This document shows positions 44,338 through 51,086 of a stretch of DNA of 64,000 bases, one piece after another (the first letter of the stretch is position 1; each line of letters opens with the position of its first letter). Both the position numbers and the translations under genes were made by a program. Where the stretch lies: positions 31,669 through 95,668 of the forward strand of contig DUZS01000011.1 of NCBI GenBank assembly GCA_013349405.1, in the 5' to 3' direction. The DNA is from Desulfuromonadales bacterium. Its GTDB lineage: Bacteria > Desulfobacterota > Desulfuromonadia > Geobacterales > Pseudopelobacteraceae. Below the pieces are notes generated by a model that was not told the DNA's origin, searched no databases, and saw only the letters and a list, made by a program, of their open reading frames with translations.

Positions 44338-44430
44338 GTAGGGGCGATCCCGGCGGGTCGCCCTGCTGTGATTGCAAATAATGTTAAATATTGCAGCAAT
44401 AGGCGGGCGAGCCACCGGCGTCGCCCCTAC
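44338..44430. repeat. Palindromic intergenic repeat, GTAGGRGCG family (copy 2)
   Basis: Ends GTAGGGGCG and CGCCCCTAC, with inner arms CGGCGGGTCGCC / GGCGGGCGAGCC and a core AATATTGCAGCAAT-like segment shared with the element at 38938. It lies between cobT and cobU, and its right end touches the cobU stop codon. Confidence 0.7.
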
Positions 44431-44960
44431 TTTAATCGCAACGGTATCCCGCTGATAACAACATGCACCTCGTCCGCTGCCGCTGCCACTGCCTGGTTCG
44501 TTATCCCGGCGATATCCCGGTACAGTCGCGCCAGACGATTGTCCGGCACAATCCCCTGACCGACTTCGTTGCTGACCAGAATCACCGGCGTCACCATACT
44601 CTGCAGCGTACTTTTCAACTGCTCGACATCCTCCCGGATCCGCTCTTCGCAATCTTCCCCGTGCTCTTCATACCTGAACAGCAGATTTGAAAGCCACAGC
44701 GTTACACAATCCACTAAAATCACCTGATAGCAACCATCACTGCGTAGCAGCGCCTGTGACAGATGAAGCGGCTCTTCGATCGTATGCCACTGGACTCCAC
44801 GCCGCTCGCGGTGTCGCCTGATCCGCTCATGCATCTCGACATCCAGCATCTGAGCAGTAGCCAGATACCCGAGTGACGTTCCGAACTCCAGCGCCCGTTT
44901 TTCAGCAAAGCTGCTTTTACCGCTGCGCGCTCCGCCGGTAATAAAAACAATGTGTGCCAT
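44427..44960 (-). CDS. cobU: Adenosylcobinamide kinase / guanylyltransferase
   Basis: 177 residues from the ATG at 44960, which follows AGGAGGAG; a longer frame to 45068 would read through the riboswitch terminator. P-loop GGARSGKSSFAE (9-20), guanylylation His region IRRHRERRGVQWHTIEEP, and ILVDCVTLWLSNLL and VSNEVGQGIVPDN. It phosphorylates and then guanylylates adenosylcobinamide. First gene of the leftward cobalamin operon, under the riboswitch. Confidence 0.95.
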   Translation of the reverse strand: MAHIVFITGGARSGKSSFAEKRALEFGTSLGYLATAQMLDVEMHERIRRHRERRGVQWHTIEEPLHLSQALLRSDGCYQVILVDCVTLWLSNLLFRYEEHGEDCEERIREDVEQLKSTLQSMVTPVILVSNEVGQGIVPDNRLARLYRDIAGITNQAVAAAADEVHVVISGIPLRLK

Positions 44961-44974
44961 TACACTCCTCCTAA

Positions 44975-45010
44975 AGAAAAAGCCCCTGTCCATAAAATGG
45001 GCAGAGGCTC
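44975..45010 (-). terminator. Terminator of the cobalamin riboswitch
   Basis: On the minus strand GAGCCTCTGCCCA and TGGACAGGGGCT pair (one mismatch, one G-T) and are followed by TTTTTCTTT, just 15 nt before the cobU ATG. This is the likely expression platform: cobalamin binding would favour termination. Confidence 0.75.
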
Positions 45011-45074
45011 GAAAACCGTGAAACAAGATACGCTCAGGCTTCGGCCCCTCGTTCCACGGAGGTCCCAAAACATA

Positions 45075-45252
45075 AACGGAGTGGCAGGTTTCCTGGCTTC
45101 AGGGTCATCTTACTAACCGCGCCTTCCCGGAAAAATCCAGTGGCTCATTGCGGCGTTCATCGCCTGTTACAGTTGCGGGACAGCGAGGGATTTTAACCCT
45201 CTTCCCTTTTAACCGCACCTTGCGGGGTGCAGCACCAAAACCGTGTGGAGAA
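45075..45252 (-). ncRNA. Cobalamin riboswitch
   Basis: Read on the minus strand, the aptamer hallmarks appear in order: GGTGC...GGTTAAAAGGGAA, GGTTAAAATCCC, GCTGTCCCGCAACTGTAA, then AGTAAGATGACCCTGAAGCC and the B12 box core GCCAGGAAACCTGCC. It lies upstream of cobU and should lower expression of cobU-cobT-bzaF when cobamide is plentiful. Confidence 0.95.
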
Positions 45253-45360
45253 ACAGTTGTGCCGAGGTTTGTAACAGAGTGGGGTGGTGGTTGGCAAGGG
45301 GAAAGTGCGCTCATGTTAATTACAAAGGGGAAAGTCTAACTACCGAATTGTATGGTTGGA

Positions 45361-45681
45361 CTATTTTTCAAACGCATACACTATTTTGTAGATGATCTGC
45401 TGGTATTCCTCACTCATACCTTTGATAAGATTATCTATATCTTTAAGGCGCTTAGCAGGAGTATCCAGATGCATAAAATTGAAGAACTCGTTGATTGGAA
45501 CCCCGAGTGCTTCAGATATTTTGGCAAGACGTTCAATTGATGGAGAGTTATACCCGCCTTCAACTCTACTGATATGACGGGGTTCTACTCCTACAATTTC
45601 CGCCAACTGCTCCTGAGTAAAACCCTTTGACTTCCTGATTTCTCTGATTCGTTCACCCAACAGTTTTTTTATCGGTTTCAT
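45361..45681 (-). CDS. Xre-family HTH regulator
   Basis: 106 residues: an N-terminal Cro/C1-type helix-turn-helix (LGERIREIRKSKGFTQEQLA then RHISRVEGGYNSPSIERLAKISEALGVPINEF) and a short helical C-terminus. It is divergent from the subtilisin-like gene. The AT-rich gap between them holds ATATGT-CA-ACATAT near 45818-45831, a possible operator. It may control the protease or be a leftover of a mobile element. Confidence 0.85.
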   Translation of the reverse strand: MKPIKKLLGERIREIRKSKGFTQEQLAEIVGVEPRHISRVEGGYNSPSIERLAKISEALGVPINEFFNFMHLDTPAKRLKDIDNLIKGMSEEYQQIIYKIVYAFEK

Positions 45682-45956
45682 ACTCCCTCCAGTGACAAGA
45701 GAGTATAGGTTTCTGAAGGTCGTTTACATGATGTATAATCACATATTTACATACTTTTTTGTTATTTTGAATCAACTATACGACATATAACATCATATGG
45801 TTAGTTAGACTTGTTATTATATGTCAACATATTTATCTTGCTCATTAAAGGTCTTTCCTGTACCGCTTTAACGCAATGTTTGGCAAAAAGGCAAAGGTCC
45901 GTCTTGGTTGATTTCGGCTATGTTTCTCAGAGCTAACAAAAAATGGAGGGGAAACC
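45682..45956. other. AT-rich divergent intergenic region
   Basis: 275 bp between the Xre regulator and the protease gene, visibly richer in A/T than the neighbours. It contains the palindrome ATATGT-CA-ACATAT and several TATA-like boxes. I see no structured RNA and no other gene in it. Confidence 0.5.
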
Positions 45957-47456
45957 ATGAGATTGAATTTAATGATGGGATTACTTTTGGCTCTGGTGGT
46001 TGGAGTGGCTGGGTGTGGTGGAGGTGGTGGTGACTCAAGTAGTTTTATTGGTGCTGGTACCCAATCTCCACCTCCTACAACTGACACTGCAACTGGAACT
46101 GCGTCTTCTCCATACTTGGAATCAACATTGTTGGCAGCCAATAAATTAAACCCTAATGGCTACGTCAAATCTAGCAGCAGTGGAACTCTTTTTAATTTGA
46201 ATTTTGGCACCTTTGGTACGCCTCTGCTACTGCCAAACAATAATGAAGTGACATACACTATACAGAACAAAAGTAGTGCTTCATATTCTTTCACTCGCCT
46301 TGATGGTGCAGTGTTTAATTTCACTGAACCAGATGTTTTTTCCTTAAATTATTCGACACTTGAATCTACTTTAACATATCAAGAAAAATGGATTACCTCC
46401 CCATTAATAAGTGCATGGGCACAAGGTTTAAATGGAAAAGCCGTAAATATTGCAATTTTGGACGATTTTACTCCTAATGATTACTCCGAATGGGAGGTGC
46501 GAAGATTACTTAACACCTGTTTTAATCTTACCGCAGGGGGGCTCACGTCTTTTTACTGTACAGAAAACCAAGGCTATATTTATAAACTGACACATGGAGA
46601 CCAAGTATCGTTAATACTTAGTGGAAATCAGTCATTTATTGACATGTTATTTTATTCAAATGGCAAATATGCAAACGTACAAGCGCCAACGGTAATGCTT
46701 GGAAGGGTCTCCATGACACAACCGGTCACTGTTAGTTATAGTTCACCAAAATATGGTGTTGCTTATGGTGCAAATTTGACAACAAAAAGGAGTGATTATC
46801 TTACTTATCAACTGAATACTAAAGGTCTTTTCAATCAGTTACAACTGTGGGGTGATGGCACTGATGTATCAAGCCAAAATTACAAAATGACTCAGGTTGT
46901 TAATCTCAGTCTTGGCGGTACCTCAAAGAGCCCAATAACCAACAAGGCAACCTATTCTACTCAACTCGCTTACGCTAATGCCAGTACTGTGCCCAATGCC
47001 GTTTATGTTAAAGCTGCTGGTAATGAAGCTTGTACCATATCGCAAACAAATTGCGATCCTAGCAATGCAGTTCTATATAACTCTGCAAATTTTAAAAATA
47101 AAACTCTTATCGTTGGTGCACTTAATGTTTCTGGTGGTTCTATCGCTACATATTCAAACAGAGCAGGTTCGTATTCAGACCGATTTGTGGTTGCGGATGG
47201 GCGGGGTATTTATAGCTCGACTGATGGCACATATGATGAAGGCACTTCTTTTTCCGCTCCAAGAGTTGCCGGCTATGTAGCTATATTGCGTCAGAAGTAT
47301 CCTCAGCTTACAGCTTCTGACGCAGCCTCAATCATTCTTTCCACTGCAAAATGGAATTCTGCATGGGGGCCTAAGAATGCTACCTCACAAGCAATATATG
47401 GGCAGGGTGAGGCTGATTTGGCTCGTGCGTTGTCTGCAATTGGATCCCTGCCTTAA
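45957..47456 (+). CDS. Subtilisin-like (S8) serine peptidase lipoprotein
   Basis: 499 residues. The lipoprotein signal ends VVGVAGC (lipidation Cys20) followed by a Gly/Ser/Pro/Thr spacer. The S8 triad appears as Asp in VNIAILDDFTP, His in KLTHGDQVSLI, and Ser in EGTSFSAPRVAGY, with the oxyanion Asn in VKAAGNEAC. Hence an envelope-anchored protease facing the periplasm or outside. Codon use is AT-rich and unlike the core genes, which suggests horizontal transfer. Upstream RBS is GGAGGGG. Confidence 0.88.
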   Translation: MRLNLMMGLLLALVVGVAGCGGGGGDSSSFIGAGTQSPPPTTDTATGTASSPYLESTLLAANKLNPNGYVKSSSSGTLFNLNFGTFGTPLLLPNNNEVTYTIQNKSSASYSFTRLDGAVFNFTEPDVFSLNYSTLESTLTYQEKWITSPLISAWAQGLNGKAVNIAILDDFTPNDYSEWEVRRLLNTCFNLTAGGLTSFYCTENQGYIYKLTHGDQVSLILSGNQSFIDMLFYSNGKYANVQAPTVMLGRVSMTQPVTVSYSSPKYGVAYGANLTTKRSDYLTYQLNTKGLFNQLQLWGDGTDVSSQNYKMTQVVNLSLGGTSKSPITNKATYSTQLAYANASTVPNAVYVKAAGNEACTISQTNCDPSNAVLYNSANFKNKTLIVGALNVSGGSIATYSNRAGSYSDRFVVADGRGIYSSTDGTYDEGTSFSAPRVAGYVAILRQKYPQLTASDAASIILSTAKWNSAWGPKNATSQAIYGQGEADLARALSAIGSLP

Positions 47457-47595
47457 TAACTGGTAACAATTTGTTTAAATACTTACAAAGCGATTTCGAT
47501 GGAATCAGTTGCTTAATAATTAAAATAATTTTATTCGTATTTTAAATGTCTACATTAACAATGTAGGCCTAAGGGGACGTAGCTGCTTTATTGCT

Positions 47596-47673
47596 TTATG
47601 CTTCTTCTGCTATTCTCTTTCCCATGCCAAGAAAAGCGCGGTTATCGGCAACATAGATTTTCTTTGAACTCAT
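47596..47673 (-). pseudogene. Truncated PIN-toxin-like fragment
   Basis: A 25-codon frame whose ATG overlaps the antitoxin stop (TTATGA), the normal layout for an antitoxin-toxin pair. It reads MSSKKIYVADNRAFLGMGKR and stops shortly after. The KIYVADNRAF start and GMGKRIAEE text recall VapC-type PIN proteins, whose remaining 100 residues are missing. Confidence 0.5.
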
Positions 47674-47900
47674 AAACGATTCTCGTAAGAAAAGAGGGAA
47701 CGGCGGGCTGCGGCAAAATCTTCTTCTTCGATGACGGCCCCCTGCCAGATACCTTCAAGCGATTTTCTGTTTTTTTTATCACCTACAGGAGGCAGAAAGC
47801 GGGTTTTCAGGATATGAAGCATCTGATAGACATCAGGAAGAAACGCATCAGGGATGCTGTCTATTTCATTAATAATTCTATCACGGTAGGTGGTTGCCAT
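47670..47900 (-). CDS. Antitoxin-like small protein
   Basis: 76 residues. The N-terminus MATTYRDRIINEIDSIPDAF and LPDVYQMLHILKTRF is of the type seen in small antitoxins paired with PIN toxins (DUF2281-like), followed by a basic patch and an acidic tail EEEDFAAARRSLF. RBS GGAG lies upstream. Its partner toxin is only a 25-codon stub. Confidence 0.65.
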   Translation of the reverse strand: MATTYRDRIINEIDSIPDAFLPDVYQMLHILKTRFLPPVGDKKNRKSLEGIWQGAVIEEEDFAAARRSLFSYENRL

Positions 47901-47974
47901 AGTATTCTCCTTCTTGTCGATTTCAAATCATACTAGCAGATAATGTGGATGAAACAACAGAAATTGCGGGGGGC

Positions 47975-48180
47975 CTAAGGGTAGAGTAGAGAACAGGTTT
48001 CACCCTGCCCTCCCTCATCAAACCGGACGTGCAGTTTTCCCGCATCCGGCTTTCCGACGTTATTCAGCATTACCCCACAAGTCCCCTTGGCATCATACTG
48101 CCTTAGTAACTTTTTTCCAAAACCCCAAACACATATACGAGAACAGAGACCGGAAGAGTTGTGGGAATTGTGCGTCAATT
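47975..48180 (-). mobile_element. 3' remnant of a group II intron
   Basis: On the minus strand, 48053-48020 gives the 34-nt domain V hairpin: AAAGCCGGATGCGG, GAAA-type loop, then CTGCACGTCCGGTTT, with the catalytic AGC. Next come a domain VI-like hairpin and an end CTCTACTCTACCC near 47980. No reverse transcriptase frame or 5' end of the intron remains in the window, so only the tail survives. Confidence 0.65.
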
Positions 48181-48310
48181 GCGGTCAGGCGCGGCGGTGA
48201 GTTGTTGAGATGCGATCCGGCACTTCGGGATACAATTGATGAAAATATAAATTAGTTGATTAGCAAGCAACGTCCCCCCCCATCACTCTCGGAACCATTC
48301 AATTTACCAC
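48181..48310. other. Non-coding stretch between intron remnant and nucleotidyltransferase promoter
   Basis: I see no gene or structured element here. It includes a C-run (CCCCCC near 48276) and may be a mix of intron-flanking leftovers. Confidence 0.4.
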
Positions 48311-48366
48311 TTGCAATAATCGACACCAGAGTTATACTCACTTTATTTTTGACTGAGTATAACTCT
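48311..48366 (+). promoter_or_regulatory. Promoter and palindromic operator of the nucleotidyltransferase gene
   Basis: TTGCAA (48311-48316) and TATACT (48333-48338), 16 bp apart, form a promoter. Perfect 13-bp inverted arms AGAGTTATACTCA (48328-48340) and TGAGTATAACTCT (48354-48366) cover the -10 and the start region, 12 nt before the start codon. A repressor binding here would block transcription. Confidence 0.7.
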
Positions 48367-48378
48367 GAGACGAGGTAA

Positions 48379-49389
48379 ATGATGGAACGCATTGGCGGGG
48401 AAACCGTTGTATTATATGCCGATCTCCGTGAGAGACTGGAAATGTTCGAGGCGATGCGGACTATTGCACACATTCCCGGTGAATTTACGACAAAGAGCGT
48501 AAAGGGACGCCTGTATCATTATTTTCAGACAACACTCACCGGCGGACGCACCCAGATTTACATAGGTTCAGATAGCGAAGAGATCCTCCGTTTGATCGAA
48601 GAACGGAAATCTGGCGCAAAGGGTGTCAGCGCAGATGAAAAAATGTTTCAACGCCTCGGTTCTCAAATCATCGCAGGCGGAGTGGCAGCTATTATGCCGG
48701 ATATGGCTCGGATAATAAAACGCCTCGCTGACAGCGGAGTTTTCAAGTTAGGTGGTGTCATGGTAGGGACCGTTGCCTACCAGATTCTTGGACCGCACTT
48801 GGGAGTTGTCTGGGATGGTGGTTCCCGCATGACGCAAGACATTGATTTAGCAGGAGACACCAGAGTAGCTATAGCAGTACCGGACTTGCAGGCTGATGTG
48901 CCTGGAATAATCGAATCCATGCAGATGGGTTTTTTCCCTGTGCCAAGACTGTCCCACAAAGAACCTTCCACGTCATATGCGATTCGAGGAAAAACACTAC
49001 GCATTGATCTTCTCACTCCCGAAAGAAGAGGGGTAACCGCTCCGGTTTTTCTCCGGCGTTTTAACGCATCTGCAACACCTCTTAAATACCTTGACTACCT
49101 CATTGAAGAACCGATTAATGCGGTGATGATCTCCGGTACTCCGTGCCTGGTCAAAGTGCCGCAACCTGCACGTTACGCGCTGCACAAACTGATTGTTTCA
49201 CAAGAACGGGATGCGGCGGCGACCGATAAAAAACGAAAAGACCTCCTGCAGGCGGAAAATATGCTGGCTCTCTTGCGTGACGACCGCCCCGGTGATATCG
49301 AACGCGCTTGGATAGCAGTGACAAAGCGTGGGGCGTCATGGGTTAAAAAGCTCGAATCCGCTTGCAAGGAGGCACGTATCGATCTGTAA
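48379..49389 (+). CDS. GSU2403-family nucleotidyltransferase fold protein
   Basis: 336 residues starting MMERIGGETVVLYADLRERL. The nucleotidyltransferase core is seen as GGVMVGTVAYQILGPHLGV followed by the metal-binding TQDIDLAGD, and later LRIDLLTPERRG. It is related to the AbiEii/MNT-type toxins and to a family first named in Geobacter sulfurreducens (GSU2403). No AbiEi-like antitoxin gene adjoins it; the long N-terminal region or an unlinked repressor may do that job. The strong operator upstream argues for tight control. Confidence 0.85.
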   Translation: MMERIGGETVVLYADLRERLEMFEAMRTIAHIPGEFTTKSVKGRLYHYFQTTLTGGRTQIYIGSDSEEILRLIEERKSGAKGVSADEKMFQRLGSQIIAGGVAAIMPDMARIIKRLADSGVFKLGGVMVGTVAYQILGPHLGVVWDGGSRMTQDIDLAGDTRVAIAVPDLQADVPGIIESMQMGFFPVPRLSHKEPSTSYAIRGKTLRIDLLTPERRGVTAPVFLRRFNASATPLKYLDYLIEEPINAVMISGTPCLVKVPQPARYALHKLIVSQERDAAATDKKRKDLLQAENMLALLRDDRPGDIERAWIAVTKRGASWVKKLESACKEARIDL

Positions 49390-49396
49390 CTTTTGT

Positions 49397-49597
49397 TTAA
49401 TAATGCGGCGGTACTTCCTGGTCAGCGTCGCGGGTGACTGATGGTGCCATGTCAAGAAATTGTTCCTTCAATAGTGCAACATCACGTTGCAACCGTTCCA
49501 GGGTCAGTTCCTGACGGCAGATAATTTCATTCAGCTCCTGTATGGTCATTTCCTGTTGCATATAGCGCATTTCCAATTCGTTAATTCTCTCTTCCAT
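49397..49597 (-). CDS. slyX: SlyX family protein
   Basis: 66 residues, almost wholly a coiled coil (MEERINELEMRYMQQEMTIQ and EIICRQELTLERLQRDVALL) with a short Pro/Tyr C-terminus ending VPPHY, the SlyX pattern. Function unknown. It is convergent with the nucleotidyltransferase gene, separated by 7 nt. Confidence 0.85.
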   Translation of the reverse strand: MEERINELEMRYMQQEMTIQELNEIICRQELTLERLQRDVALLKEQFLDMAPSVTRDADQEVPPHY

Positions 49598-49660
49598 ACG
49601 TAACCACCTTTTCTGCCACCCTTTGAAAATCGGAATAAGTAAATCACTGCCTTTTACAAT

Positions 49661-49692
49661 AAAAAAACCAGACCGTCAGGCCTGGTTTTTCT
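49661..49692. terminator. Terminator of the HU gene
   Basis: AAAAAACCAG-N6-CCTGGTTTTT hairpin with A and T runs on both sides. It lies 30 nt past the end of the HU gene and before slyX. Confidence 0.8.
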
Positions 49693-49721
49693 GTCTCAAA
49701 CGGCTACGTGTGAGAGGGCTA

Positions 49722-49988
49722 CTACAGATTTTTGAGATTTTTCCCAGCCGAGAACTTACCGCTCTTGGATGCAGCGATATTGAGCTCTGCGCCGGTCTGC
49801 GGGTTACGCCCCTTACGGGCGGCACGGTGGGATACCTCAAAAGTGCCAAAACCGGGAAAGGTAACTTTGTCGTCGGCTTTCAATAAATCCAACGTTACTT
49901 TCAAGAAAGCTTCGACAGTTTCAGCGGCAACAGTTTTTGGCACTTCCAGCTCCTCGGCAATTTTTGCTACAAATTCTGCTTTAGTCAT
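49722..49988 (-). CDS. HU family DNA-binding protein
   Basis: 88 residues with the full HU/IHF pattern: MTKAEFVAKIAEELEV, VTFPGFGTFEV and the DNA-binding arm ARKGRNPQTGAEL. It bends DNA as a dimer and helps compact the nucleoid. Single gene with its own terminator. Confidence 0.96.
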   Translation of the reverse strand: MTKAEFVAKIAEELEVPKTVAAETVEAFLKVTLDLLKADDKVTFPGFGTFEVSHRAARKGRNPQTGAELNIAASKSGKFSAGKNLKNL

Positions 49989-50045
49989 GACTTTCTCCTT
50001 GTAGTTATATTACGCATGTTAGTATCACAAGAAACAAATATGAGT

Positions 50046-51041
50046 CTACTTAAAGTTTATACGTAGTCCATATGCCGTCTTGGTAATAGTATGAGCAGGA
50101 AATCCGGTTTTACTTGAATCCAGCACAATCCGAATATTTTGCGGAGATACACCAACACGAATCTTGGCAATCCCGAATTTATTGATTGCAGTAACGTAAG
50201 GCCTCTGATCAGTATTATTACATGGAATATCAATGACAAGACGGTCAGGGCTGGATAATTTCATTGTTTTGAAGTCGGGAACAGGCTGGTTTGTATGAAT
50301 TTCAACGGACAAAAGAGCGGTTACAATCTCTTTTATCTTCAGAGCCGGAGAACGTGCCGGAGCCGTTGTGGCGGGAACGACCGGTTCAAGCTTCAGTGAT
50401 CGCGTTGCCGCAGGCACTGCTGAGAGCGCAGGTGCGCCGGGTGCAGCAGCTGTCGCGGTTTGAGCCGGTGCGTCAACAGAATGAACTGCCGGTTCATCGA
50501 GTCCTAAGGGGCCTTTTTCTGGTAAAGCAGCTGGCAAAGGCACTGCAGCGGTTGTGACGCTGACAGCAGTTACCGGTTCGGAAACCACTGCAGGCTTGAT
50601 CTCCTCAGGCATCGACTTATTTTTAAGTTCCGGGATACCTGCCGCAGGTGTTACAGTGCTGAACGTGACCATCAGCAATTTGCGATCAGAAGAGGCGGTT
50701 ACAGAAATAGCTGATTCTGCAAAGAGATTGAAAATAATTCTGCTGGCAACAATCCCGGAAATCTGGATGTTATCAACACTGATGCTCGATACCTCGCCTT
50801 TGTTGACGACTATCAATGGCTCAATTTTTTCCGGGTCAGCTTCTGCAATATCGACGACTGCCCGAGGTTGCCCGGGAACGTTGTAATATGTGTACGTCAT
50901 TGCACTATCTGCAGAAATTTGCACAGAAACGGAATTTCCCGCTAAGATCGGCTTGACATCGAGGAGCTCAGCAGCAAAGAGTGTGGAACGCATGCCTCCC
51001 GACAGGGTGATCAGCAGCATGACTATAAACGCCTTTTTCAT
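50046..51041 (-). CDS. Exported AMIN-domain protein
   Basis: 331 residues: signal peptide (1-24), an AMIN domain (about 25-130; SVQISADSAMTYTYYNVPGQPRAVVDI), a Pro/Ala-rich linker (140-235), and a second AMIN-like domain (about 245-331; FKTMKLSSPDRLVIDIPCNN and GFPAHTITKTAYGLRINFK). AMIN domains bind peptidoglycan and occur in PilQ secretins and amidases. No catalytic or secretin part is present, so it may be a wall-bound pilus or division accessory protein. It is 45 nt downstream of the TPR gene on the same strand. Confidence 0.85.
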   Translation of the reverse strand: MKKAFIVMLLITLSGGMRSTLFAAELLDVKPILAGNSVSVQISADSAMTYTYYNVPGQPRAVVDIAEADPEKIEPLIVVNKGEVSSISVDNIQISGIVASRIIFNLFAESAISVTASSDRKLLMVTFSTVTPAAGIPELKNKSMPEEIKPAVVSEPVTAVSVTTAAVPLPAALPEKGPLGLDEPAVHSVDAPAQTATAAAPGAPALSAVPAATRSLKLEPVVPATTAPARSPALKIKEIVTALLSVEIHTNQPVPDFKTMKLSSPDRLVIDIPCNNTDQRPYVTAINKFGIAKIRVGVSPQNIRIVLDSSKTGFPAHTITKTAYGLRINFK

Positions 51042-51086
51042 AGAATGATCTCCATAGTGCGCATATCTCTCAACCCGGCTAGCTGT

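Noticed and set aside
45850..45950. Possible cyclic-dinucleotide (GEMM) riboswitch before the subtilisin-like gene
   Set aside because: AAGGCAAA is present but the required GACGCAAAGCC segment and paired stems are missing.
47975..48178. 67-residue minus-strand frame ending in HVRFDEGGQGE
   Set aside because: It translates through the group II intron domain V/VI, a known source of false small proteins.
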